Assembly (NCBI GenBank): GCA_958295665.1
Contig: OY282558.1
Span: 22,257,409-22,321,408, forward strand
Direction of reading: 5' to 3'
DNA length: 64,000 nt
Source: Tipula vernalis
Lineage: Eukaryota; Arthropoda; Insecta; Diptera; Tipulidae
The notes under the pieces are model-generated. The model saw only the letters and a program-made list of their open reading frames with translations, had not been told where the DNA came from and did no database searches. Position 1 is the stretch's first letter; every line of letters begins with the position of its first letter. The position numbers and the translations under genes are program-made. Of this stretch, positions 9,965 through 26,197 are shown piece after piece.

Positions 9965-12531
9965 AAGGTCTAATGAATAAGATAAAAGTTTTTTTGAAAT
10001 CATCCACCGACCAGTTTTCATTTCCGCACCAAAATTCGAAAATTGGAACCAAAAAAATGAATTTTTGGTCTGATAAAGTGAAATATCTTATGTTTTATGA
10101 AAAGTCTCAGGAAGAGAATGCAGTAGGCAGGTTACAAGAAAAGCAGAAAACTTTTCTTCCTCGATCAGTTCATTTCAGTTTTCCATAATGTCGAAAATTG
10201 TTAATCCTCCAAAAGTTGCCCGCGCACTTTCACACGAAGAGAACCGGAGTAAAATTTGTTTGTTGTGCTTAAAAAAGAAAAATGTCATGTTCAAGATAGA
10301 AGCCTCGCTGCAATCGAATCTAGAAAAATTCTTTGTGCCGGATGCAAACAGAACGTCTACCGACCATTTCCCAGTGCCGATCCAGGAATCGTTCCCTCCA
10401 AGACTGTCGAGCTACCTGATTATTCTAAGTTTTGAGATCTAGGACTCAAAATCCCTGTCAGTGCTATTTGTGCCAGATTGCTCGAAATAATGTGATATCC
10501 ATGCAACTTCTTAACAAAAAAAAAAATCGGCTGACGGGAAATGCATCAAACGTTGTTCCAAATGTTTTATCGATCCCAAACGAGAAACACCTCATAAATG
10601 CACCAAAACTGCCCAAGTTGATAATGCATGCAATTATATAAATACAATGGGGGGAGAAAGTAATGGAACAAGTGGCGTCAACATTAATCAGTAAAATTCC
10701 AATTCAACAACATGACATTGATGACAAAGTAAACAAAAAAGATTCGACGGTCTCCTTTACTCAGGCACGTGGACGAAACTCCATGAAATTATTCATAAAT
10801 CCCCACGAGAAAAATGAAGAGGAACCAGCTTCGAATATATCCACAGCCGATTTCTTGAAAATCAAAACAAAATTTAATCGCAGTACAAAGACTACTCTTG
10901 ATATAGCGACCGCTTTGAGAGTTGCTACCAAAAAGCAGGCGATAATTGAGCCAGGATTGAAAAAAACCTGGAACAGAAGAAGACGAGGTAAAAAGTTTAT
11001 TTTGTGCTAAGACAATAGATTTTGTAACCAGCAAAGCTCGAATGAGCACACCAATCCAATGTCCCATAGTTTACTGCCATACTCTTGAAGATTTTCTTTC
11101 TTATATCGAGAAACAGCGGGATATTAGAAATCAGCACTTAAAATTTGGAATTGACGGTGGCGGTGGTTTTTTGAAGGTGTGCCTGTCTGTTCAAGATGAT
11201 TCAACTGAAATTTGTCAACAGGAGAAAAAACGTCAAAAGTATGATGATGGCGTGTTTGCTAAAACTTTTGCTGACTCAGGCGTTAAGAAAATCTTTATTC
11301 TTTCTATTGTGAAATCGGCTCAAGAGAATTATGAAAACGTGTCAGTAATATGGAAAATATTGAAAATTGAGGATTTTTCTGGTACGATAGCGACTGATCT
11401 CAAATTAGCCAATATTCTGACAGGGATTATGTCTCATTCATCGACATACCCTTGTACATGATGCCTTTGTGAAAGCACAAATTTGGAGCACGTCGGACCT
11501 CGGCGAACTGTGGGAAATTCAACCTCATATTTTGAAGCTTGGAGAAACGCTGGCGGATCGATATTGAAAAATGCGAAAAATTCCAAAAGCTGTATCAATC
11601 CTCCAGTTTTTTCAGCTGATGACGATAAAAAGATTCTTGACATTATTCCTACTCCAGAACTACATCTAATGCTTGGTTGCAAGATTAATTTGTTATTGAA
11701 ACAACAGAATGGATCAACCTATGCAATGTTCAACAAGAATTTACTCAAGGAGGTACCAAATTAAATGTCAATTCATATAGAATATTATTGAAAAAAGTGG
11801 ATAGTCTCTGATCGTTTTGCTCCACTGGTTGTTTGAAATATGTGGAAACACTGAAGGATTTTGATCGTGTAGTTCACAATTGTTTTGGAATCGAATTAAA
11901 TGATTGTTACAACGAATCTATCGCTCAATTCAAGACTAGCTATTTGGCCCTAGGGCTGTCAGTCACACCAAAAGTACATGCAGTATTTTATCATATAGAA
12001 GATTTTTGTGAAGGCCATAGAAGAGGGTTGGGGTTTTACAGTGAACAGGCCATGGAGACAGTGCATTCTAATTTCAAGACAATGTGGAACAAATATCAAG
12101 TTTCTGAAAACCACCCAGATTATAATGATAAATTAATGAGGCTGTAATTGAATATAATAGTTACCACATATAATTAATTGAATCAAACTTGAATTAATGT
12201 TACTGAAAAAAAGGTTTTTGTTCTTCTCGACTTTCATGAGTTTTGATTTGTTTGAAATAATTCATTATATCCCCACGTATGTGTTTAGAAAACATCTGTC
12301 GACAAAGAGAGAAATAATTCGCAAATTAGCAACCTTTTGACCATTGTAATTTTCTGCATTCTCTTCCTGAGACTTTCCTCTTTCGATCTTTGTATGCTGG
12401 AATCCTCCGGAAGGGCATACAAAATAAGATATTTCACTTTTTCAGACCAAAAAACCGTTTTTTTTTTGTTCCAATTTTCGAATTTTCGGTGGATGATTTC
12501 AAAAAAACTTTTATCTTATTTGTTAGACCTT
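9965..12531 (+). mobile_element. decayed DNA transposon with long terminal inverted repeats
   Basis: About 120-160 bp at the left end (9965-10125) reappears inverted at the right end (about 12353-12531). Shared words include AAGGTCTAA, AATAAGATAAAAGTTTTTTT, GAAATCATCCACCGA, AAATTCGAAAATTGGAAC, GTGAAATATCTTAT and GTCTCAGGAAGAGAATGCAG. Arm identity looks like about 85%, and the right arm has a small insertion. No convincing target duplication could be aligned outside AAGGTCTAA. The only coding remains lie between the arms, on the plus strand. Confidence 0.75.
10188..12147 (+). pseudogene. decayed transposase-like gene, family not recognised
   Basis: A single protein seems to be broken over several frames. 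Near 10245-10500 there are paired cysteines (CLLC, CAGC, CQCYLC) suggesting an N-terminal zinc-binding region. Around 10663-11010 lies a basic, Ser/Thr-rich stretch. At 11042-11461 comes a conserved-looking core with FGIDGGGGFLKVCL, then TIATDLKLANILTGIMSHSS and a Cys pair interrupted by TGA at 11459, probably a former Trp codon. It continues at 11483-11764 (PTPELHLMLG) and 11833-12147, with VTPKVHAVFYHIEDFC and SEQAMETVH. Acidic residues in these blocks could be catalytic, but I cannot assign a DDE family. Position inside TIRs supports a transposase. At least four frame breaks or stops make it inactive. Confidence 0.6.
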
Positions 12532-13007
12532 CATACGAGTCGTGCGCTTACAATTAAATATACATTATACACGACCGCGACGTGTTGAACGGTAATCAAT
12601 ATTCCATTCATCACTTTTCATCACTTCTGAAAGAAGTAACTCCGGTAATTTTCACTTTATACAGCTTCGTCACTATTGAGAATTTTAATTACTACTTTCA
12701 GATAGATTAGCTTACAATGTTTGTGTCGTCAGTACTTCTGTCTATAAGTAGTAACACAACATCAGAATAAATGTGATTTATCTTATGATGCCGATACCGC
12801 AACTATATGAAAAAATAATCGATGCTCTGGAGTAAAAAATAGCAAGCTTTTTCTTCAAAACAACATTGACATAACATTTTTGGTCGAAAAGTCTTCGAAA
12901 ATAGTAAAACTAATGAATAATCATGAACATCTCGAAACTAAAGTTGAACTATGAACGTTTAAAAACGAACTGGTATCAAAAAAAAATTTGGCCGGTGAGT
13001 AAAAAAC
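12532..13007. other. non-coding DNA
   Basis: No gene or repeat seen; it leads into a Penelope-like remnant. Confidence 0.4.
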
Positions 13008-13013
13008 ATTACG

Positions 13014-13570
13014 GTGTTCTTATTGGCGGAAAAAGTTTTGAGATTATCGGATGGGGAATTTCATTCTGATAATTTCAAAACTTCAATGGACGTATTGATT
13101 TTGAATGGCAGGAACATTAGAATGGATATAGATAAAAATACCGTTTTGGCAGTTGAACATAATCGTCACATTTTATTTCGATACCATATACATTAAAGGT
13201 GTATTCGAAAATACGATATAAAAGTTGTTGGTAGACCAGACGGTTTAATAGGTTAGATAATTTTTTTATTTACAAAATTAAAAGATAAAATTCCCTTGTT
13301 GGGGAATTATTCTTGGGGAAGCGAATTTGTTGGTCAAACAACAAAATATTTAAAAAGGAGGTTATACCAACATATTTATGGGCCCACAAAAACCATTAAT
13401 TAATCAGACAGCGCAATTTCTAACCATTTACGATAAACCGGCTCTTTATCTACAGAGTATGTGACAATTTTGGATAAGGAGGAGAATCATAATAAAAGAC
13501 TTATTTTGAAAAGTAAATTAGGCCTTCAATATTTAAAGAAAATTTCCATCGTCTACGATTAGTAATTTCA
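13014..13570 (+). pseudogene. Penelope-like retroelement remnant (post-RT region plus GIY-YIG endonuclease)
   Basis: The first part (13014-13196) has LSDGEFHSDNFKTSMDVLIL followed by NG, resembling the region just after the reverse transcriptase in Penelope-like elements. From 13323 another frame reads EFVGQTTKYLKRRLYQH, the YIGQT...R...H signature of GIY-YIG nucleases, and then, after a stop, AISNH. It continues to TILDKEENHNKRLILKSKLG, the usual downstream block of Penelope endonucleases. Frame changes and in-frame stops (13400, around 13433) show it is dead. The RT core is missing. The family call rests on motif memory, not on a search. Confidence 0.6.
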
Positions 13571-14202
13571 AAATACCAAATTTAAATATTTTTAAGTCTC
13601 TTAACCTCTTGTAATAATCACCTAAAATCGATAAGCACAAATGATGGCGATCGGATTATCAAATATAATCAACTCTAAAATTTTAAAATAATAAAATTAA
13701 GATCTTTTGGCCCCAGACTTTTATCAGTTTTATTTAATTATATCGCCACATTCATTTGTACACATAAGCGCATTTGTTTGGGAATTTTACAACACCAATG
13801 TCATGTATATATACCATACATTCATTACCACTTCCAGCAATCGTTTAGTATGGTGGCCATCATAAATATCAAATCGTAAACAAACAATTCAAAATTAGGT
13901 TAAATAATTTTTTTTCGAATTCTGTTCCCTTAAAAAAGCTAAATAACCGACAACTATAAACCACGAGTATATATGTAAATCGTTTACTACAAAACTAACA
14001 ACGGAAGGAAATAAAAACATTTTCATAAAACAAAAGAAAAAATGTTATCGTAATATAGTAGGCCAACTGTCAAATAAAATGGTTGAATATTTATTTTCTT
14101 CCGTAATTTTTTTTGATTTGTGTAAATTTTTAAATTAAATATTTTTTTTTTTTTAAATGCCTATGTGGTTCTAATAACCTGTAAGGTCCACCGGTATCTG
14201 TT
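13571..14202. other. non-coding DNA upstream of a LINE
   Basis: It could include 5' untranslated sequence of the following LINE; no promoter motif was recognised. Confidence 0.35.
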
Positions 14203-18950
<4,748 letters not shown>

Positions 18951-18954
18951 CCAA

Positions 18955-19100
18955 CAGTTTTCACTTACTTAAAAATAAAAAAACCAAAATTTTATTTTTG
19001 AATTTATTTACTTTTATTTATTTAAAATTACAACTAGTTTCGATCTTGTAAAGATCATCTACAGGTAATTTTTTGCAATTCCGTTCATCAGCTATATTTT
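18955..19100 (-). repeat. probable Penelope-like element 3' tail
   Basis: On the minus strand it reads CTGTAGATGATCTTTACAAG, then ATCGAAACTAGTTG, then several AAATAAAT words. A GATGATCnnnn...GATCGAAAC hairpin-like word before AT-rich sequence is typical of Penelope-like 3' UTRs. No coding part is attached. Confidence 0.4.
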
Positions 19101-19333
19101 ATTCTCAACTTTTTAATATTGTTTCTAATTTTACTAAATTTTGTTTTAATTTTAGGCTTAATTTGAACCGAAAATTGCCGTAACTAGCAACGAATTAAAA
19201 AATTCTGGTTTGATTAAAGATGGACATATTTACACAGGCAGTCTATTTTGTCACATTGATTAGGTAAAACTTTTGATGAATAAGGACAGTTTTAGTTGTG
19301 GTAAAGTCATCAATTGATTTTTAACTTAACGCT

Positions 19334-19337
19334 TTAA
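19334..19337. repeat. TTAA target duplication, left
   Basis: TTAA stands directly outside GGTATAAAC at 19338 and again outside the right end at 22816-22819. Confidence 0.65.
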
Positions 19338-19373
19338 GGTATAAACAGAACAAGAGCGACAACGACAAGCGAC
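19338..19373 (+). repeat. Harbinger left terminal inverted repeat
   Basis: 36 bp matching the reverse complement of 22780-22815 with one difference (CGACAACGAC against CGACAGCGAC). Confidence 0.9.
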
Positions 19374-19651
19374 ATCGCCTGTCAAATTAAAATACACAGA
19401 AATCATATGATGCTCACAGAACAATTGTCGTTGTTGACAGCGACATTGTCGCCAGCTTCATTTTAGAATCTATTTCTAATTTTGTCGTCGGCGCCGTAGT
19501 GTTGCCAATGATTTTTGTGTTGTGTTGGTAATACTTTTAAAAATGTCCGCTGTCATTTTTGTGTTTAATTAAATAATCGTGTTAAAAACATACGCTAGTG
19601 CTTTTTATAATTTGTTTTTTAATTAAATAACGAATAATACAACATAAAAAC

Positions 19652-20491
19652 ATGTCATTTGAAGAAAAACTAATAGAAGCCGTTAGAGGAAATCCTATTT
19701 TATATGATTTAAAAAATAAAAATTACAGGAGGGTGGATATTAAGGAAAAGATTTGGCGAGATATAGCACATAACCTCAAATCCTCAGGTGAGTACAATTG
19801 TTGGTTTTATCTGCGATACATAAGAAAATATCGGAGAAACGATAAATGTATTAAAATATTTCAGAAAAAAACTGCAAGAAGGTGGAAAAGCTTAAGGGAT
19901 GCTTTCAAAAGAGCTCACCGGGTTATACCTTCTGGGAGCGCCGCATCTGATCATGAAGAAGATACTCACAAAAAGTGGAAATATTTTGACTTAATGAGTT
20001 TTCTATATTCTATAGAAGATCAAAATGAGTAAGTACAAATCATAAAAAATTCTTAAATAGTTTTTATTAAATTATTCGTATTTTTTTACACTTTTAGTAC
20101 GGTTGGCAACTTCGAAACACCTACAACAGACTGCGATAGTAATACCGACAGACATTTATGCGATGAGAGCTCGTACGATTACGTTTCTGGAACAGATAAT
20201 GCTTCAGGTGCAAGGCTGGATGATATTATGTGATCAACTCCATTAAAAAAAAAGAGGTCTGCGACCAATGATATTCATACAAATTTTAAAAAATTTTTGG
20301 ACATTGCATCGAAAACCGTGACCCAAATAGATCAAGTCCCAACCAAAGCAGCTAGTTCAACATCGCTTTTATTTTCATCATTAGCGCTTAAAATAGACAA
20401 TACAAATTTGCCTTCGGCAATTTTGAACGATTTGGAAATGCGGGTTTCTAATATGGTCTACGATACCATACGAGAACATAACTTTTGCTAA
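19652..20491 (+). pseudogene. Harbinger partner protein, MADF domain plus BESS motif, damaged
   Basis: In Harbinger elements this second protein helps the transposase reach the nucleus and the transposon ends. The N-terminus (KLIEAVRGNPILYDLKNKNY, then IWRDIAHNLKSS) and RRWKSLRDAFKRAHR with KKWKYFDLMSFL form a MADF domain. The C-terminus (LLFSSLALKIDNTNLP, then SNMVYDTI) is BESS-like. Two introns are visible: 19788-19864 (GTGAGT...TTTCAG, 77 nt) and 20029-20097 (GTAAGT...TTTTAG, 69 nt). Removing the first restores normal MADF spacing but puts the frame off by one, because the A-run at 19865-19871 has 7 rather than 6 A. The unspliced reading stays open with 26 extra residues. Independently, TGA at 20231-20233 cuts the frame before the BESS part. 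The protein is probably non-functional as a full-length product. Confidence 0.8.
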
Positions 20492-20830
20492 ACTCGTTTG
20501 TAAAAATACAAATGGCTAGTTAAGAACAGAAGTGATCCAAGTAACTTTAACGTATACTAAATATTTATTAATTTTTATATTTTTTTTTTATTTAAGTTTT
20601 ATTCAGACGCTTGTTATATCAGTCAAATAAAACATGATATTTGTTATGAGTGCAATAGAACAATGAATTTCGGAATTATAAAAGAAACAATAAATGAATT
20701 ATTTTTTGAAGTTTCGTTTTTTTTTATTTAATTTTGTACTATATGTAATACATATAATGTAAGGATTTCTTCCCACCTGGCATTGTGTACATACATTTTC
20801 ATATAGAAAATAAAATCTTATTATTTAACG

Positions 20831-20917
20831 ATTATTTCTCGAATTGATCGATTTCCTTTAAATATTCTATGCTGCAGCAGCATCTCACTTTCATCACGGC
20901 AACTTCTGGGAATGTTA
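20831..20917 (-). pseudogene. orphan fragment of a second HARBI1-like C-terminus
   Basis: Read on the minus strand it gives [19 protein letters not shown], then [10 protein letters not shown]. This aligns residue by residue with NIPGNWRDEGETLQQGRIF, then RGNRSTREAF, of the adjacent intact transposase (DNA at about 21270-21362). It lies inside the same TIRs and on the same strand as the transposase, about 350 bp beyond its stop codon. It is clearly diverged, so it is a relic of an older transposase copy or of a nested related element. Confidence 0.75.
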
Positions 20918-20918
20918 A

Positions 20919-21045
<127 letters not shown>

Positions 21046-21224
21046 CTTAGATTTTTTATAATTATAACTTACTGAGTACGAACTCAGTTTAAAATATGTG
21101 ATTACATATCAGTGAATTTATTATACGAAATAATAAACAATAATAATATTTTTTTGAATTTTAATGTTTTATTTATACCGTTAAATTGGTTTTACATGCT
21201 ATTTTAATTAAAATTGTAACTTAT

Positions 21225-22181
21225 TTAAAAAGTTCTTTCTTCGAGAAATTGTTTTACAACGTCTCTCAAAATAAATGCTTCCCGTGTTGATCGATTCCCT
21301 CTAAAAATTCGACCTTGCTGCAGTGTCTCTCCCTCATCACGCCAGTTTCCAGGAATGTTAACGCCATTTACCTCCTTATCCACGTAATCATATGGACAAT
21401 ATAATTCACTTTTCTGCAACATCAGAAAATTATGTAACAATACCGTTGCCAATATAATCTTTTGTGCATTTTTGGGATTTAAACTAATCGTGGTTCCTAG
21501 TATTCGCCATCTATTCGCCAGTATTCCAAAACTATTCTCAATCCTAATTCGAGCTCTTGACAGCTTTTTATTAAAATTCTCTTTGTCCGGCGATAAGCAT
21601 TTCCCAGGGTACGGGCGCATTAAATTTTTTTTAAGAGGAAAGGCTGCGTCGCCAACGAAGTAGTATGTGAAGTCAATAATTGAATTGGGTAGAATTTTGG
21701 TTGATGGAATTTCCAAAGTTCCATTGGCCAATTGTTTCCCAAAACCACTATTCTTTAAAATACCCCCATCGCTCTGACTGCCATAAGCGCCGACGTCGAT
21801 AGCAGTAAATGAATAATTTGAGTCGCACACCCCGAGTAGAACTAAACTGTGATGTCCTTTGTAATTATAAAATAGAGAGCCGCTTTTAGGTGGACACTTA
21901 ATATTTATGTGTTTGCCATCAATCGAACCGACACAATTGGGCATTCCTGTGTTAGCTTCAAAATCTTGTGCAATTTTGATCCATTCATTGTAGTTCGGCT
22001 TTGTAACATAAATAGGATTAAGCTCCCAAATGGCGTCACACGTTTCTAAAATAATTTCTCGAATTGTTGAAACACCGATTTTAAAACTCCAAGCGAGTAC
22101 TTGCATTGAGCACCTATGTGCAAGGTACCTAATAGCAGATAAATTGTATTATATCTATATATATATATATATATATATATA

Positions 22182-22229
<48 letters not shown>

Positions 22230-22562
22230 GAAGAAAAATTGTTTATCTTACACAAGTGTTACGGCCAACCTGCATTCAGCACTTATAGGTTTCCTGTTTG
22301 AATGTTTCTCGATATTTTGTTTAATTAAATTCAATAGTAGTTGCAAGTGATCGACGCTCATTCTAGTTGCTCGCTGAAAGTGTTCCGGATCATTCTCTTT
22401 TAGATTTATAAAACTCCGATTAAAAAATCCATGATTATCTCTAGACAAATTGACTGGTCTTATCCACCAACGCCTACGAGAAGCTATTGCTTTATAGTAC
22501 TCATAACTTATGAGAACTATGTAAACTATATTTACAATTTTGATTAATTTTAGCAAATCCAT
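21225..22562 (-). CDS. HARBI1-like PIF/Harbinger DDE transposase (2 exons, 404 aa)
   Basis: The enzyme cuts and pastes the Harbinger element in the nucleus. Exon 1 is 22562-22252, the intron 22251-22129 (123 nt; GTAAGA donor, TATTAG acceptor, containing a TA repeat) and exon 2 is 22128-21225. The join gives 1,215 nt, open throughout, and restores RLAVTLVYLAHRCSMQVLAW across the junction. The N-terminus has the HARBI1-type RRRWWIRP start and RMSVDHLQLLLNLI. The DDE residues fit SIDGKHINIKCP (first Asp), SFTAIDVGAYGSQSDGG (second Asp) and RARIRIENSFGILANRWRIL (Glu). Length matches HARBI1 proteins (roughly 350-450 aa). The start ATG at 22562 is the first in the exon. No stop or frameshift was found. 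Whether it is expressed is unknown. Confidence 0.92.
22150..22226. repeat. (TA)n microsatellite inside the transposase intron
   Basis: Two TA runs separated by AACGGA; it makes up most of the 123-nt intron. Confidence 0.9.
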
Positions 22563-22779
22563 TTAACGTAAAAATTATGTTTCACTTAGATTTCGCTCCT
22601 CTAATAACAAACAACCTTTAATTTTAATTAAAATTAATTTTTTTAAATTTCTTAAAGTATTAATTGAACAGTCAGATATTTAAGGTTATGTTGTTTTATT
22701 TTATTTTACCGTCGGTCGCTGACGCTCTTGATGTGTTTACTAAGGCGACATCGCCGGGCGATAATTGTATTTTGTCGTC

Positions 22780-22815
22780 GTCGCTTGTCGCTGTCGCTCT
22801 TGTTCTGTTTATACC
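22780..22815 (-). repeat. Harbinger right terminal inverted repeat
   Basis: Reverse complement of 19338-19373 with one mismatch. It is followed by TTAA at 22816-22819. Confidence 0.9.
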
Positions 22816-22819
22816 TTAA

Positions 22820-24399
22820 CGCTTTATCTTAACGTTTGAATTTCCGAATTAACGTTTGGGTTTACGAAGTATTTTAAAAAATCACAGCTTCTTCTCCATA
22901 ATGGTCACCGGACATTATATTTTCTTGGTTTCGTAAGGTTTATTCAAAAAAGCGATATAAACTATTAACTTTATTAAAAGGACTAAAAACAATTGAACCT
23001 TGAGAGCTCTATTTTTACTGCCACTTGACGTAATACAGAGAATGTCATAAAATTGTTATAAAAACACAGATGGTGTAGACTAAAAATATTTAATTTAAAA
23101 ACTTTACCAACCCTTATCACCAATAACACTTAAATTCTAAATAATCACAAAATAATCCGATTAACAAACATCTGGAAAACTAAAATATTAAGTTTGCATC
23201 ATACAAAAGTGTTATACACCAAAAGTCATATGGCGTGTCATACAACAATTTTGTGTTCTTTTACAAATTGATATAATTCCCCCATCATCATACAGTACGA
23301 TAAAATGTTATTTAAGAGCTTATTAAAAAATTATATACTCTCATAGTCCTAATAGACAAACATTTAATTTATTTAATGAAGAATTTTATTTTTATAAAAT
23401 ATCGTTCGTATCGAGCTCTACATTTTATTTTTTTTTTTGGGTTAGACTGAAGAAGCTAAATACATAACCATAAAAAAAAAAAAAAACAAACAACGATAAT
23501 TCAGCAAAAGATGAAACACAAACAAACATCACTTGCATGATGGAACCAAATACCGAACGGAAGATTTCATTATTTATTAGCACTAAAATATGTGTACATT
23601 ATCCAATTGGGATATTGCCAGAAACAGAGTAATAAAAATAAGGAGCTGGATATAATTTCGATCCTTTTGTTTCTCGTGTAATTTTATGAGGATTTGTCTA
23701 GTTGAATAAACGACAGACGGATAAAAATTGTTGCTGAATTAATTTTTTGTTCGGTATAGCAGAGGATTAGAAATAATACCGAATGGTATCTCTCGTCCAT
23801 AATATACGGATATCATTTTTATTATTTAATCAAAAAAATAAAAATAAAAAAGTTTTGTCGTTTATTAATATTATTTAGGATTATGGAGTAATATAATCTC
23901 TTATGCTTATTACAATATTATGATTATAACGAAATACGATTAATCATAGTTCCGTACTATTTAAAATATATTTACATTTAGAACTTCAACATCATATATC
24001 ATAATTATGTTGGTACGGATTTTGAAAAATGAAAAAAGGATTTTCTACATTTTTTCAACATTTCCACACCGTTATAGCTTCAAACTATATATACAGTGCA
24101 TAGAGGAAAATACATTTTTCAATATTCATGCTCATTAATTATATTGATGTTAGTTAGTTAGTTGGTTAGTTGTTTTATATGAGTAGATAGAGTAGAAATA
24201 TAACATACGGGCATAAATTGCAACATAATATTTATGATCCGAACTTGTTAACAATAACATTATTTATGAATAGGCTATTTCTTACAGGCATAATTTAGTA
24301 AAGTACATATTATAGGACTTGGAACCAAAATAAAAAAAATTTCAATGATTTTTAACAAATCACACATAACAAAACACCCGGACATTTATGTACATAAAA
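22820..24399. other. AT-rich non-coding DNA, nothing recognised
   Basis: No ORF, element end or array was seen. A short GTTA run lies near 24149-24172. Confidence 0.45.
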
Positions 24400-24439
24400 A
24401 AGCTTTCAATTTTAAAATCACTCAAAAATTATTTCATGT

Positions 24440-24655
24440 TTTATTTGAAATAGGTCGAAACTTAATGGATTAAATTTTTTTTTTATTGCTAACAATTTAC
24501 TAGTCTTTCAAACAAAAAAAAATTATTTTGAAAGCAATAAAGGTTTGTTGGGATTATCTTGGACTAAAAACTTTTCTAATTGAAATTTGCTTGATTAAAA
24601 ATTATTGTTTGTTGGATTATGTTGTGATGTCAATGTGACAGAATTATTTTTATCT
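24440..24655 (+). repeat. dispersed repeat, copy 1 (shared with 40265-40600)
   Basis: It begins with GGTCGAAACTTAATGGATT and ends with GATGTCAATGTGACAGAATT. Both words, and the sequence just before the second, recur in the same order at 40275-40595, where about 110 bp more lies between them. The first word resembles Penelope-like 3' UTR ends (GAAGG.CGAAAC), but no coding part is attached. Confidence 0.5.
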
Positions 24656-26193
24656 CATTTTATTTTTTTTTTTTTGCAAAGGTTCACTTTATTATCGCTT
24701 TGTTTCCTCTAATACAACATCACCACACCATGTGTGTAATAACTTAACAATGTTTATTTACCTAGATTTTACAAGAATATATAATTAGAATTTTTTTTTC
24801 TATATTCGCGATCATCTGATTACAATAAAAATTGTGAAGTAAATCGAAATGGGTTTTTTGTTATTAATTTGTAAGCGTTTATCACAATTAAATAAAGCAA
24901 CTATTTTAAAATATTAACAATAAATATTTAGAATAGCCAGTGAGAGACGTTGAGGTGTGTAGGTTTTTATTTAAAAAATTTTACTTTTATATTATGATGT
25001 CAGTGCGATGTCAGTTATGGTGGTGGCTTGAATTAAAAAACCTGTACTTTGTGAATATTTTGTTTATCAAAAATAATTTGTTTGGATGAAATACAAATTA
25101 ATTAAAAAAAAATGTATGTGGGACCGCGCGTGATTTTCGCCAGATGACTTTCTTAGAAAAGGGGCTGATTTAATCACATTTCATATAATTGTTTATACCG
25201 TAGTTTCACTATTAATATCACCTTATCATACTACATAGTATATAAAAAGCTAAATAACGCTCGCACCCAAACATAATTTATTTCACTTTATTTTACTTGC
25301 ACATGCACGAAACTGTCGCAGGACAGAAAATGTTCAGTAGTTATGATAAAATCGGCTCGGTTACAGACCCTTAGGTATAACCGATAGTTAGTAATTCAAA
25401 ACACAATTCAAATCTATTAATTGTTTTTTAAAACTAGAATCGAACGAACATCGAATCATTTGTCAACCTAAAATTAAGAATTTAAATCAGATTTAGCGGG
25501 ATACTCTTGTAGTATAGTAATTTCAATGTTTTGCGCTAATTATTGCCTAATAAACTTAATAAACAGTATACACCTTTATACGGAGTAATAAAATTGAGGA
25601 AACACTTTAAGTTAACTTTAAGTTAGTAGTTATTCTATGGTAATAATACGGAGCAATTCTCTACAGCAGTAGAGAGTGATCTTTCAAAGATTTGGTAGAA
25701 GCCGAATCGAAATCATCATAAAAAGAAAAATTTCTACAATTTAAATTAATTACGAATATGTTCTTAAAATTAGTATGGCCGCAATAATATTAAGACTTTA
25801 CAATAAGTCTTAATATTAGTACACTTCTGTGCATTTTTTCCACTTCTCCAAGCCATCTCAAAAAAAAAAAATCCTCAATTTTTCTAATCCGAAGTCGCTT
25901 CGATTTCTCATGTTCATCTAGAAATTATGGCTGGTCACTGTGAGCTTTTCGGTAATATCAAAAAATCATTTTAAACGATAGCCAAAATTCCATAGCGCCG
26001 ATTTGCCTCTATTTTGTCTATTTTTTATTTTATTTTAAAAAAGAAAAATTTATTCGGAACCATAAGCTCCAGTACAATTTTGACTAATAATAACAAAAAA
26101 ATACAATTTTCTCAAAAAATTAAATTATTAAAAGCACAAATTCAACTGAAATAATTTTTTTTCAATGATTGTCTGATTTCCACTTATGTCATG
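24656..26193. other. AT-rich non-coding DNA with one small hairpin
   Basis: Nothing coding was recognised. A perfect 12-bp inverted repeat (AATATTAAGACT, 8-nt loop, AGTCTTAATATT) lies near 25787-25818. Confidence 0.4.
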
Positions 26194-26197
26194 TTAA

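Noticed and set aside
10789..11682. Minus-strand ORFs (92 and 82 aa) within the 9965-12531 transposon
   Set aside because: They shadow the plus-strand transposase remains, which carry the coherent motifs.
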